Positions 1 to 10,187 of a DNA stretch of 64,000 nucleotides are shown one piece after another (the stretch's first letter is position 1; each line of letters begins with the position of its first letter). The notes under the pieces are model-generated. The model was not told the DNA's origin, searched no databases, and saw only the letters and a list, made by a program, of their open reading frames with translations. The DNA is from Auricularia sp. M13 (taxonomy: Eukaryota; Basidiomycota; Agaricomycetes; Auriculariales; Auriculariaceae): NCBI GenBank assembly GCA_037042915.1, contig CM073203.1, forward strand, positions 124,001 through 188,000, given 5' to 3'. Made by a program: the position numbers and the translations under genes.

Positions 1-2
1 AG

Positions 3-140
3 AAGATGCATGAGCTGCATCGGATGCGACGGCGCGCGAATGAGGAGCAGGAGAGGCAGAGGCGCCTGGCCGAGGAGACGCAGCTGGCTCACGCGCAGGC
101 TGGGGACAAAGCAGAAGCAGAAACGACGGGCTCGACGTGA
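3..140 (+). CDS. C-terminal end of a small zinc-finger-type protein (partial)
   Basis: Only the last 45 codons are in the window. They read as a highly charged Arg/Glu helix (MRRRANEEQERQRRLAEE) followed by an acidic Ala/Thr tail and a TGA at 138-140. The same pattern, a charged helix beginning MRRR followed by an Ala/Glu then Thr-rich tail, ends the interrupted C2H2 gene whose 3' half lies at 8381-8590. I infer that the two genes are paralogues lying in tandem. The zinc-finger part of this copy would lie to the left of the window, so the function is not shown directly. The frame is clear, but the identity rests only on this tail resemblance. Confidence 0.45.
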   Translation, partial: KMHELHRMRRRANEEQERQRRLAEETQLAHAQAGDKAEAETTGST

Positions 141-547
141 GGAATGACCTGCATATGTATGGAATCGTACTGCAGAATAGCGATGTAGATCCACAGAGTT
201 GCTTCGGGAATAGGCAATGAACAATTGACTCAACCTCAAGCTGCACCGGTCCTATTATTGTGCAAATAGACGGTTTGAGCTATCAGAACGCACTGTCCGA
301 CGCATTATTGAGGCGTTTTACTATCAAATTGTCAGAGAGTATCGATATCCTTCAAGAAGGACTATGAATTGCCACCCTCGCATCGTTGTTCAAGCATCGC
401 CTCAGTGGTTCTCTGAGTTGGTGATGTGCCCACGCTTCAGGGTTCCAGTTGTCACGGTGGCAAATTTTGTGGTTATAGACCTCTTTAAAAAGGGTCGTTC
501 GCAGCCTGGCCTCAGCACTCACCCATCCCCAGTTCCACTCACAAGCG
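141..547. other. Intergenic stretch between two zinc-finger-type paralogues
   Basis: I see no convincing gene here. It would hold the 3' flank of the gene ending at 140 and the promoter of the gene starting at 548. Confidence 0.4.
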
Positions 548-619
548 ATGCCAAGGAAACAGCTACCGAAATGCTTCGTCGCGCGCAACGAGGACAACAA
601 AGTCTGCTGCCGGATCCAT

Positions 620-630
620 CTGTAAAAAAT
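620..630 (+). repeat. Left terminal inverted repeat of the Plavaka-type element
   Basis: Reads CTGTAAAAAAT. It is followed by GC-rich subterminal GCTCCGGAGC-type motifs and matches the inverted right end at 9 of 11 or better. Confidence 0.7.
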
Positions 631-830
631 GCTGGCTCCGGAGCCGCCGTTGTAAGCTCAGGAGCGCTCGAATGCTCCGCTTGCTGAGGACCATTCGGAG
701 CCGTGGAAGAGCCGGGATGTCGAGAGTCAGATTCGGAGCAACCGGGTAGCATTCTCCGGCCGCTCCGCGCGCTCCTTCCCCTCCAGGCCTCATCGCCTAT
801 CTGTACAAGACATTGCAGGCAAATTGAGAG

Positions 831-3800
831 TTATATTATCGTTCTATACGCAGGTTTGTCGACGAAATTATTGAGCCAGAACTCCGCCCAGCGCTCATAC
901 ACGTTATAAACAGTCAGATGGAGCGGAATGGAAGGCCGGTTGCCGCCCAGCTTGACCATCAGGTGTGCGCTCCTGCGAATATCGACGGCCTCGATAATGC
1001 CCGCCTGCCGCACTCCCGCCTGTGCGCCCGTCTTCAAGCTGCGCCGGACGACATACATGCCGGTGACATCGTCGACGTCCCCAGGCCGAATGCGGGTGAA
1101 CCACTCGACGTATGCCAGCTTGCCCGGCCGCTCCAGCTTGTGCCTATCGAAAACTCTTGCTTGGATGTACTCTGGCAGTTCAAACAGGACGCGCAGCTGC
1201 GCGATACGGATGCCTGTGACTGTCAGCCGCGTATAACGTGAGGAGCAGCTGCACGTACCCTCCATGCCGCCCTCGCCTGCGACACCGTTGCCGTCCGTCT
1301 CGACCATGATAGGATCGAACCGCGAGGGCAGCTGTTTGCCCGCCGAAGATTTGCGTGCCGGAGCAGCCTCTGCAACGTCCAGTGTGGAAGGTGCGGCCAC
1401 GGTCTGGACGTCCGGCGTATGGAATTTGACGCGATGCCAGACGTCGTAGCCAATGTGTCCCAACAGGGCCATATCCAGCGTTGGCACTGGTCCGTGCCGC
1501 TTCTTTTTCTTCCACTCCGAGCTGACCTGGGCTTTGATAAACGTCCTAAGCTGCTCGACAAAGAGTTCGGCGCCGTGCTCTCGGACGATGCGATCTGCGG
1601 GCACGGTCTCGTTGGGACGATCTGCGAAGGCGACGGCGGGCTTCTCGCGATCGTTGCGCGGCCGCTTCAGCGCTGAATGCTGCCTTCCCTGGCGGTCGGC
1701 GAGGTACGTCGCAAAGCGAAACATTTTCTCGCGGCGTTCCAACCAGGTGCACAGGAACGGCGTGATTTCTGCTGAGCGGTGGTGGGACACGTCGTAGCCT
1801 TTCTTCGCGCAGTCGATGTGCAGCCGCTCCATCTGCTCTGTATTGTATCCATCGGTGGTACCGAACAGGCGGATGGACTGCGAGTAATGCACGAGGCTGT
1901 GGAGCTTTGGCAGGTCCAGGGCTGCGCACGTCGTTAGTACTGTAGCGGCAAGATGAGTCGACAATACACTCACAATCCGCTGCACCTGTGTTGACGAAGA
2001 CATCCTTATACTTGTGGAACTCGGCAAGTGCGTCGTCCAGCATCTCGAGGCTCTCCGTGGAGTGGCAGGCATACTGCGCCATGTACGTGAAATCGAGGAG
2101 AGCGCGCGCCGCTCGTACAGCGTCCTTTTCGGGGATGCCTGCCATGCAAGCAACGAGCTGCTTGGCGATGCCACGATGCTCGGGCCCCGACACCTTCTGC
2201 AATACACTGATGCCGTCGTCAAAGTGCCGCAGGCCGTGCGCCAGTGGGGACCGCTCGAAGCGTGCGTCGAGCTCATCGTCGCCAATGATGTGCCGTGCCC
2301 AAGCAGTCAAGTGCTTGACCATGCCCTGGTATAGCTGATGCAGGATATCGGGGGAGATGGACTGGTGGATATCGACATGCGGCCAGCCCTCCCAGAATGG
2401 CTCGGGGTGGAAGTTCAATCCAAGCGGCTTCAGGTAGTTGTACGCGGCGGTGGGGCTGCCAAGTTTTGCAGCTTCGCCAATGTGATGCAGTGTTTCGTCT
2501 GGGTCGCGCGGGCGTCCTTCCTTTCCAGAGCTGAAGTCTGCCTGGCCAACGTCACACTTGGGGCAGCGGGAGCCGCTGCGCGTGCAGGCAACGAGCGATT
2601 GTTCGGGATAATCTGCAACATAGCAGGCAAGAATGGGATAGCAGCGACGAACTGCGCCGTCGGAGCTAGTCAACTCGATTCCAGTTGCTGCAGCTGTCCG
2701 AAGCGGCTCGAGGATGGTGCGGACTGCAGCGTGGAAGATGCGGGCCTTCGCGTTCCGAAGCGCTGTTTCCGTGAGTTTCCCCTTCTCCAACGTTGTCGTA
2801 GGCAGATAGCCGATCAGAATCTGCGCATGCCGGGAAGGCTGACGGCGTATATGCGACGCTATATTCCCGATAGACATATAAATGGGATAGGCATTGGCTG
2901 AGCCTACGAACTGGCTGAGCTCGGTTTTATCGGAGCTGATGATGATAGGAATGACGGTTGAGCCATCGGGCAACTTGCCCTATGGTTTGAGTGAGTGACA
3001 GTTGATATGCTGACGTTGGACAGTCCACGAACCTGAATCTCAAACCACCAGTCTCCAGTCTGCATGTCCGTGTATAGTCGTGTTGTGCACGTCGCATTTG
3101 AGAAGTGTTTTGCTGGTGCAAACGACATGTGCCCTTCGAAAGCTGGATCGGCCCAGAGCGCTCGAAGAACTTCAATCACGTTGCGAAAGAAGAACTCGTG
3201 CTGGCGGGACGAATTGTCGACGGTTACGAAGGAGCGCTGCCAGGCGCCATAGCCAGGAAGTTCGTCGATCTTTTGGTGAAGGTGGCGCGCATTCTTAATG
3301 GATGTATTCTTTGATTTCTAGCAGGAATCAGAATGTTATGCATCAGTAAAAACTGGTTGCATACCGGCAGCTGGAAAAATCGGTCAATGGCTGCGTCGGT
3401 CAGGCCCTCGGCCTTGAGCCACTGCGCGAGGAGCCATTCGTCCTCGTTTGCAAACGGGTGGTAGTCGTTCGTGCCGTCGCCATGAAAATGACCGAAAGAG
3501 CCTTGCACAGGTGGTTTGTCTTTACGCAGCACCTTTCCCGCTTCGGCTTGGACTGGATACTGCTCGATGTAAGACGATGGTGGATCGCCTTCGTCAATGA
3601 CCTCCTCAACGCGGGCCCGACGATCTCTCAGTAGCTCAGGGCCTGTAGCACCTTCCGTCAGACCAGGATCTTCGTCGTCTACATCCATAGGGACGTCGGG
3701 AGATGGTACATGCGGTACAGCCTTTGAGGACTTTTGTTTTGAGAAAGGTCGACGGTCCTTGCCCTCGAAGGTCTTCTGTCGCCGTTCGCATTTCTTCGAC

Positions 3801-3910
3801 TGCTTTCGGTGACTTTTGAAGTCTTGTTCACGGCCGAACCATCGCTTGCACGTGCGGCATACGTAGGCTTTGGGGCCTGGAGGTGGAAGACGGCGGCGTC
3901 CCTTGCCCAT
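831..3910 (-). CDS. Plavaka-family transposase (CACTA/EnSpm-like), 975 aa, apparently intact
   Basis: Four exons (3910-3365, 3317-3033, 2979-1974, 1921-831) splice cleanly into 976 codons with no internal stop. The introns are 47, 53 and 52 nt. An in-frame ATG lies 13 codons further up at 3949, but 3910 gives the usual MGKGRRR start. The N-terminus has a C-x2-C-x12-H finger (residues about 18-42). The core carries the likely DDE residues: Asp in IIISSDKTELSQF, Asp in ISPDILHQLYQGM, and Glu in YNTEQMERLHID. A CPKC knuckle lies between the first two. It would cut and paste the element by acting on its inverted repeats. It is transcribed away from the DUF6532 gene, with the two starts about 225 bp apart. 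The family call is firm; the catalytic residue assignment follows known CACTA logic. Confidence 0.88.
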
Positions 3911-4135
3911 GCTGGCTGACGATAGTGAGAGTGAGAGAAGAAGAGACAAATTTCTTCAAACCCAGACACAGATTGGCTCTTGCTTTTTCACAGCATCTGT
4001 ATCGAGTTCTCTGTCTGGAATACTGAATAAAGGGGTTGACCACCTGATCTAGGAGTCAAGCCGTCTATAGTCGAGTTCCAAGATCACAGCAAGTTAGTGT
4101 ACATGCGGGAGCATCTTCATTCTTGCCTCCGAACC
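3911..4135. promoter_or_regulatory. Shared divergent promoter of transposase and DUF6532 gene
   Basis: This is a 225-bp gap between two ATGs pointing away from each other inside one transposon. I see no sharp TATA box. The arrangement suggests that the two genes are expressed together. Confidence 0.45.
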
Positions 4136-5269
4136 ATGTCCAGCAGGCGCAGCCGTGACAAGGATAAGGGTCCAGGCGCTAATGTTGCTGTCGTAGACCC
4201 CCGACTCATGACGGCCAAGGAACGCCAAGCCATGAAGGAGGCTATTCGTGCTGAGGAGAAGCGCGAGAAAGCCGAAGGTCTGTCCGCCTGCAGTATAATG
4301 CATTATGCACTGATAGCTAGCACAGAGCAGCGGAAAAAAATCGAAAGGCGCAAGCAGGCTGCCGCACAGTCCGAAGAACAATACCAGCAAGCGCAGAACC
4401 AGCGGCAGCAGCAGAACTCAGGGTCTCAGAGATCAGACGCTCGCGCCAGCAAAGCCAGTTCTCTGCCGACCGCTGACGCCACGGACAGCGACCACAGCAG
4501 GCAGGGCCCAGACGGCGATGATAACGACAGTGCAGCAGGGTACGACAGTGGGGCTGAAGCGGCTAAGAGGGCAGCACGCAAGAATCGCAAGAGGAAGAAT
4601 CGCCCATCGACCGGCTCCAGCGACAGTGCCGGTGACGGCGCACGCTTGGCAGGACCCGATGCTGTAGCTGAAAATCCACTTCCTAAGGGTATTGCAAAGG
4701 TGAGTGTCTATTATTGCATGTGCAATGCTGATACCTCTGCTGTAGATATCTGTCGGTGTGCCCGAGGCACTGCACAAGTCAGGAAAAGCTCGACAGCACA
4801 AGAAAAAATCGCCGGAAAGGGAGGACGTCGTTCTGTCGTCATCTTCGGAAGACGGTGCTCAGCCCAGTAGCACCGCTGGGCCTCATACACCATACAAACG
4901 TGCCAAGGTGGCACGCGGCAAGAAGGCGCCTCCGCTCAGTCTCCTGTCGCCGACGAGCAAGATCATCGGGGAAGACATACGCACAGATTACACCGCCATC
5001 CTCGCGACAAAAGACGCGTTTCCCAAGGAGCAACGGGCACTGAAGGTGGCGCGACAGTTGTTTAAGAAGCATACGGCGCCGCAGTCGGATCAAGACTCAG
5101 ACAGCAGCGCTGAGGACGACAGCGACAATGACGACAAAAGAGCCCACCGAGCAGAGCGTGCGAAAGCAGATGCAGAGTATGCAGCCCATATGACGCATCT
5201 GGTGAGTCCTTTGCACGCAGAAATTGTAGTGAATGTCTGACTGTGCCAGGCCATCGGCGTGGAATCATC

Positions 5270-5277
5270 GTTCCGCG
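5270..5277 (+). repeat. Left 8-bp target site duplication of the hAT MITE
   Basis: GTTCCGCG, repeated exactly at 5874-5881. Confidence 0.85.
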
Positions 5278-5873
5278 TAGTGTAGCCGGAGTCCGGTTCG
5301 CGAACCTCCGAACCCCCGAACCGAACCCGAACCGAACCGAGGTTCGGGCTGGTTCAGGTTCAGGTTCAGTGCCAAGCCGAACCTCGTCCGAACCGTGTTC
5401 AAACCGAACCGAACCTGCGAACCTCCTCCTATATAAAGCTCAGACATCTCAACTTTTGTTGGCTTAGAGACCACATTTGTCCCAGTTTTGCTTATGTAAC
5501 ATGTATATCAGCTATACAAAGGTGTCTATGAAACCTTGGGCATTGTTAGCAAGGAGTTGAGGAGGCAATCAGATGACATAATACATTCCCACAATGTGAT
5601 ATGCAAGCTTGCAGCTTTAAAATCAGGCTCTGCAAGACCTTATAACATTAACAGAGAGTCATAATCATGAATTATGATCAACCACCATCCATATGTGCTT
5701 CATACTAGTATTTAAAGTATATATTTTTGATTATATAGTGTGTTCAAGGTGCGAACCCCGAACCGAACCCGAACCGAACCCCAGGTTCGGGTTTGATGGT
5801 TCGGGACCAGGTTCGGTTCGAGGTTCGGAAAAATTGCCGCCGAACCGCACCGAACCGAACATCGGCTACACTA
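5278..5873. mobile_element. Non-autonomous hAT-type MITE, 596 bp
   Basis: The ends are perfect 11-bp inverted repeats, TAGTGTAGCCG. The flanks are a perfect 8-bp direct repeat GTTCCGCG (5270-5277 and 5874-5881), the hallmark of hAT insertions. Both subterminal zones are packed with GGTTCGG / CCGAACC units in both orientations. The middle is AT-rich and has no coding frame. It would depend on a hAT transposase elsewhere. The intact duplication points to a recent insertion, younger than the transposon it sits in. Confidence 0.85.
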
Positions 5874-5881
5874 GTTCCGCG
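5874..5881 (+). repeat. Right 8-bp target site duplication of the hAT MITE
   Basis: GTTCCGCG, matching 5270-5277. Confidence 0.85.
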
Positions 5882-6622
5882 GCCACGTAGTCGAAGATGC
5901 AGAGGAACTGGTCGCAGCGGAATACGATCTGCGGGCTGCGAGCCTGACCGAGGATGCCCGCCAGAGGCGGATTGACAAGTTACTGGCGAATGGTGCATTC
6001 ACGTTCAAGTCGTACAAGACGGTTCGTTGAGTCCAAACTCAGCCGTGGCACGCCTATATTTGCGCTCACACCGACTTCAGCGTGATGGCGCATTTGAGTG
6101 CCCCATCCTCCCCCATCTCCTTCGCAAGTCCTTCTTGACACGAGTGGTCAAGAAAGGCAGGCCGCTGGCGCTTGGGCCCAATCTCCCGCTCTTTGCTGAC
6201 GCACCACCGCCGCTCATTGCCTTCCTGCTCACTGCGGTACGTACCCGCTTAGGCAGCCCTCAACTCTTCACTCATTTTGCCGAGATTGAGTGCATTTTAC
6301 GCCGCTGGAAGAATGGTACATATGAAAAGCACCCATTCAACGCCGCCAAGTACGAACCGATCTATACTCGCCACCTGCTTTCTCTCAGCAAGGCGGAGGA
6401 AAGCACCCCGGGCATCCTTGAGAGGATTGGGAAAGCTCTCTGGAAGACAGCATGGTGAGTTTTATTATTATTATTATTTTAGAGGCTGCATCTCAACGTT
6501 GGTCTAGCGAAGAAGCAGGCATCAACGCGCAGCCCCAGGATGACGCTGAGGATGCAGCGGGTTACCTGCGCCCCGAAGACTTCGAGAAAATGAGCAGCAG
6601 TGCTGCTCCAACGTCGGAATAG

Positions 6623-8219
6623 TACGACTCCCTCACGACTATGCACACTTCCTGTAAATATCATCTGGCTGTCGAGTCTTCAACAGTACTCGATGGGCAA
6701 TTAAAAACGTCATTCTCCGGCTAATAATGCTGCATCCTGCATCCCGAAAAGTCTTAGATTACAGCCCGTGCACATGAACTTGTGATGCACAAAGCCATGT
6801 TCAGTCGGACATTGAAGTGTTGTGTCCTCTCTCCCCGCTCCCACACGCTCGGTGACCAATGCCAAACCTTCGGACGCTGGGCCTGCCGTGCATGTGCCTT
6901 CATGCTAATGACGCCGTCGTGCCGCACCAGAAGCACATCAGGATAAATGGAGCCTGGGTGCGTTGAACGGAACAACATCGCTTTTATTGCGAACCTGACA
7001 GTGCGCTCTTCCCGTAGCGCCTGTATGTCCGAGACACAATTTTTTCATGCGGTAAATGTAATTCTTCACCGCCCGCAGATAACCTGTAGCTTATCCTTAC
7101 TCGTTGACAGGGACAGGACCCGCAATCGCTCCAATCGCCCCCGGCTCGCGCAGCGCTCCTTGCGACGCTGCACTCAGGCAAGACGGCGTGCGCCCGCAAC
7201 AGCTGTCAGCGAGCTGTTCTGGAACGCGGAAGCAGCAACTTTGCACAGTCGTCATGCGCTTTGCCGCCCCAGACCACAACAACGGTCGCGGTTGCCCCGG
7301 TATGCAAAGTTGCGCTCATCAGTCTTAGGATTGTGCACTGACTATCTCGCACAGTTTTCTCGCGCCATTACGCCGCTGGGGCACGCTTCATATGGTCCGT
7401 CGACCTCACTCTTTGTGTGCCAGCTCGTTACTAATCGTCTTTTTCTTTCCCGATTCACGGAGTGCTGCGCCTCCATGACCAGGCGCTCAAGATCAAGAAC
7501 CCAGTGCGCTACAATACCGAATGGCAATGGTGCTTCGGCAGCAAGTGCCTGCGCGTACGCCTTTCCGGTGCGTCACACCGTGTTTGCCCTTCGACTGACC
7601 GTTCCATTGATTCTCTGGCCCCTTTCTGTGCTCCACACACCTGCGCTCAAGATCAGCATCGTGCATTAAGTACCACCGGTTCGTCAAGGTCATCTTCGAT
7701 GGCTGCCAGATCGTTTACTGACCTTGTGATGCAGGGCTACTGCTGCTTTGCCAACCCGCTGTTAAGCTGGCTGGCTGAAGGGTTCTGGTATGTCGCGCCG
7801 TCGTCGATTGCCACTGACCGCTTTTCCACGATCCGACTGCAAACTCGCCGAGTCCGTTGGACGGCGATGGTGCGCTGGCTGTCCTGCTGCGCTGTCAGCC
7901 GCGCGATATCTTCGGTAAGTTGTAGCTAGCTTCTCTTCGTACATGGCTGACGTGAGCACGTTTCAGCAAAGAGCGCACCGCGCTTGCGCACACCGCAAAC
8001 GCGCCGCCCCAGCCGGGGCTCTGAGAGCCGCACGAGCACCAGGTTACCAGTGTCTGTTACTTACTTTGTCTGTATTTACGTGCCATGTATCTTTTGCCTA
8101 ACGATGAGCAATGCATTCATTCCACATTCATATGTCCTGATGCTTGTGATGAAGTAAGAACTGTTACTCCGGATAATTAACAATAGCAAATGGCTGGGCT
8201 ACAGATTCTGTACATTTTG
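6623..8219 (+). other. Unassigned coding-like segment inside the Plavaka-type element
   Basis: No full gene could be built. Short open stretches on the plus strand look coding, notably one from 7462 containing HDQALKIKNPVRYNTEWQW and one around 7840-7915 with a good GTAAG donor and an in-frame continuation after 7966 to a TAA at 8157-8159. This may be a third gene of the element in many exons or in decay. I recognise no family. Confidence 0.25.
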
Positions 8220-8367
8220 ACATATCTCCAGGTGCTCCTGACAATCTCCGGAGTAGTCCGGAGGATGTTGGGAGCAAGTGGGCTGCGCTCGGAGGCTCCG
8301 CAGAAGGGACCCTTGCTCCCGAGGTTCTGTCTCTCAGGAGCGCTCCGGAATGCTCCTGAGCGAGGAT

Positions 8368-8378
8368 ATTTTTTACCG
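8368..8378 (-). repeat. Right terminal inverted repeat of the Plavaka-type element
   Basis: Read from outside in it is CGGTAAAAAAT. The inner flank (8220-8367) holds GCTCAGGAGC and CTCCGGAG motifs like those at the left end. Confidence 0.7.
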
Positions 8379-8750
8379 ATGTCTGCGACTCCGAGTGGAT
8401 GTACCGCACGGCCGCTCGTGCGCACCTCAAGTCCCACATGCATAAAGAGATGGTGCGACTCACCGCTATGCGGCGCAGGTGGAGAAGGGAGAGGGAGGCG
8501 AGGGAGGAGGAGGAGAGGCGCTTAGCTGCAGCTGCTTCCGAGGAGCCCGAGGAAGCGGAGGCACCGGATACCACCACCACGGACGCGTGAGAGCATCGGC
8601 TCCACGCACGACGTATTTGTGACTCGGACGCGTTTCTGTAGGTTCTCCGTTCCAGGTTTGAGATGAGTCGAGGCTTACGGAACGAGTTTTAGAATACTTG
8701 AGCCTTGTGTACATTTCTTGTTCTCTGTAGATATTCACACGTGGACGCTT

Positions 8751-9746
8751 TCAGTCTCGTGCAATCAAGCCTCCGTCTACTGTGATGACCTGAGATCCCT
8801 GTGAGCATTTTCGGAGCCGCGATTACATGGAATATCGTACCTTGTTCGTCAGATAACCGTTCGTGACGATCATTTCCACTGTGGACGCGATTTCTTCCGG
8901 TTTGCCTAGTCTGCCAACTGGGATCCTTTTCTGCAAGTAAAATCAGACAAAGCGCAAAGAAATGGCTTGAAGCGCGTACCTTCAATGCTTCAGGCTCTCC
9001 AGGCAGCATGCCAGTGTTCGTGATAAGAGCCGGAGCGACGCAGTTGGCGGTGACTCCGCTGGCCGAGTAGGTTTGCGAAATCCAGTGCATGAGACCGTGC
9101 AGGGCCGACTTGGCTGACCTATAGTATTGGGCAGGTACAATTTCATCAGCGGGACAGTTTAGCCACAGATAACGGAACACGCACGCGTAGTGAGGACCTA
9201 CAACGCCGCCGACAAGCGCTGCGACGCTCGAGCAGAAGATAACACGGCCCCAGCCCTGCGCCTCCATGTGCGGCAGGCAGAGCCGCGTGAGCTCAAATGC
9301 GGTCCCGCAGTTCACGCGCCACGTGCGCTCGAAGGTCTCAGTATCGACGTCTTCGAGCTTCTTGACACCCGAGACGAGCCCCGCACCGGCATTATTGAAT
9401 AGTATGTCCGGGTGGCCAAGCGTCTCGACGACGCGCGCGTGCAGGTCGCGCGCACCGTCGTAAGTCGAGAGATCCGCTTTGAAGAGTACAGCTTGAGCGT
9501 TGTTCGAAGAGAAGCGATGCTTTAGCTCCTCAGAAAGCGCCAGTGCTGCATCTGTGTTGGAGTTGTAGTGCAAAGCGAGCGTGCATCCGCGCGCGGCGAG
9601 TGCGAGCGCTGTTGCGCGACCGATGCCGCCGCTGCAAACGAAATCACGAATCAATTGTGATGTGCTCGTTGCGCCGCAGTGCATTCTTACCTCGCACCAG
9701 TAATGAGCGCAATGCGCCCCTTGAGCGAGGATGCAAAGTCTGACAT
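8751..9746 (-). CDS. SDR-family 3-oxoacyl-ACP-reductase-like oxidoreductase
   Basis: A short-chain dehydrogenase of about 240 residues in five exons, starting at 9746 (MSDFASSLKGR) and ending with GGLIARD and TGA at 8751. The cofactor loop TGASGGIGR is formed across the first intron (9632-9690). Next come the NNAG motif, the catalytic Ser in IFCSSVAAL, and the catalytic Tyr-x3-Lys in PHYASAKSALHG, made by removing a 65-nt intron near 9120-9185. The last exons give IPVGRLGKPEEIAS, typical of FabG-like reductases. It should use NAD(P)H to reduce a ketone or oxidise an alcohol; the substrate cannot be told. It is cytosolic, since no signal peptide is seen. The long N-terminal open frame above 9746 is intron and upstream read-through. 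Confidence 0.85.
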
Positions 9747-10187
9747 AGAGATAAAGGTTCTGGATGTGCGATGGTGAAGGTTGAAAGGCAAGCTGCTTTA
9801 ATACTACCGACTGCCGGCATTCCAGCATCCACCATGACGCTGCGGCCGGAGGTTTTGGCACCGGCTAGACCAATTTTATCGCAGGACTGTACTGTAAATA
9901 AGCGCTTTATAATTATTGCTAACGATGATTAAGCTGAGTCAGAGCTGTCCCGAGGATTTCGTGGACCGAATTCCGCATGGCACGTGATCGGAACGTGACT
10001 TGCTGTAAAGTTGAATGGCCGACCCTGAAGTGGACATTGCCTCATAGATTCCGCCTTCGAAAAGTCTATAGAGAAGCTTTGCCTGTGACAACCGAGCGGA
10101 TTTGCTTACGGTGGTGCACACGTGTTGACGAACTTAAAAGGCCGTCCCAGCTTCGGTGGGAGCAGGCTAACCTTTGCACCTCCCGCA

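Larger units (their letters stand above)
4136..6622 (+). pseudogene. DUF6532-domain gene inside the transposon, split by a hAT MITE
   Basis: The N-terminal half is low-complexity, basic and Ser/Asp-rich (SDSSAEDDSDNDDK). From codon about 250 it becomes the DUF6532 domain found widely in Agaricomycetes: RQRRIDKLLANGAFTFKS, GAFECPILPHLL, then the C-terminal NGTYEKHPFNAAKYEPIY block. Introns are 4700-4745, 5202-5249, 6022-6080, 6237-6284 and 6455-6507; the stop is TAG 6620-6622. The exon after 5250 is broken by a 596-bp insert at 5278-5873. Without the insert and one 8-bp duplication, the frame runs straight through (ESSFRGHVVEDAEEL). Apart from this insertion the gene looks whole. Its role is unknown. 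Its place beside the transposase, between the same ends, suggests an accessory protein of the element. Confidence 0.75.
620..8378. mobile_element. Plavaka-type (CACTA-like) DNA transposon, 7.76 kb
   Basis: The ends are imperfect inverted repeats: CTGTAAAAAAT at 620-630 and CGGTAAAAAAT, read inward, at 8378-8368. Just inside each end is an array of GCTCCGGAGC-like motifs (about 635-790 and 8220-8360), the subterminal repeat type expected of CACTA elements. The flanks carry AT at 618-619 and 8379-8380, read as a 2-bp target duplication because removing one copy restores a zinc-finger gene. Inside are an intact transposase on the minus strand and a divergent DUF6532 gene that was later hit by a hAT MITE. 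The transposase has no disabling change that I can see, so the insertion looks recent. The family is assigned from the protein; the ends were found by eye. Confidence 0.8.
548..8590 (+). pseudogene. Small C2H2 zinc-finger protein gene split by a 7.76 kb transposon
   Basis: The first 24 codons run from ATG 548 to 619 and end in Cys-Arg-Ile-His. The other 69 codons run from 8381 to the TGA at 8588-8590. Taking out 620-8378 and one of the two flanking AT pairs joins them in frame. The join makes a textbook C-x4-C-x12-H-x3-H zinc finger whose first Cys lies left and whose second Cys and both His lie right of the insertion. After the finger come an Arg/Glu-rich helix and an Ala/Glu/Thr tail. The protein would be 93 residues, perhaps a small DNA- or RNA-binding factor, but no target is evident. 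With the transposon in place the gene cannot make this product. A likely paralogue ends at 140. Confidence 0.75.

Noticed and set aside
9747-9861. N-terminal extension of the SDR open frame (MPKPPAAASWW...)
   Set aside because: It reads through the first intron and upstream sequence. The spliced start at 9746 gives the normal MSDFASSLKGR and an intact cofactor loop.
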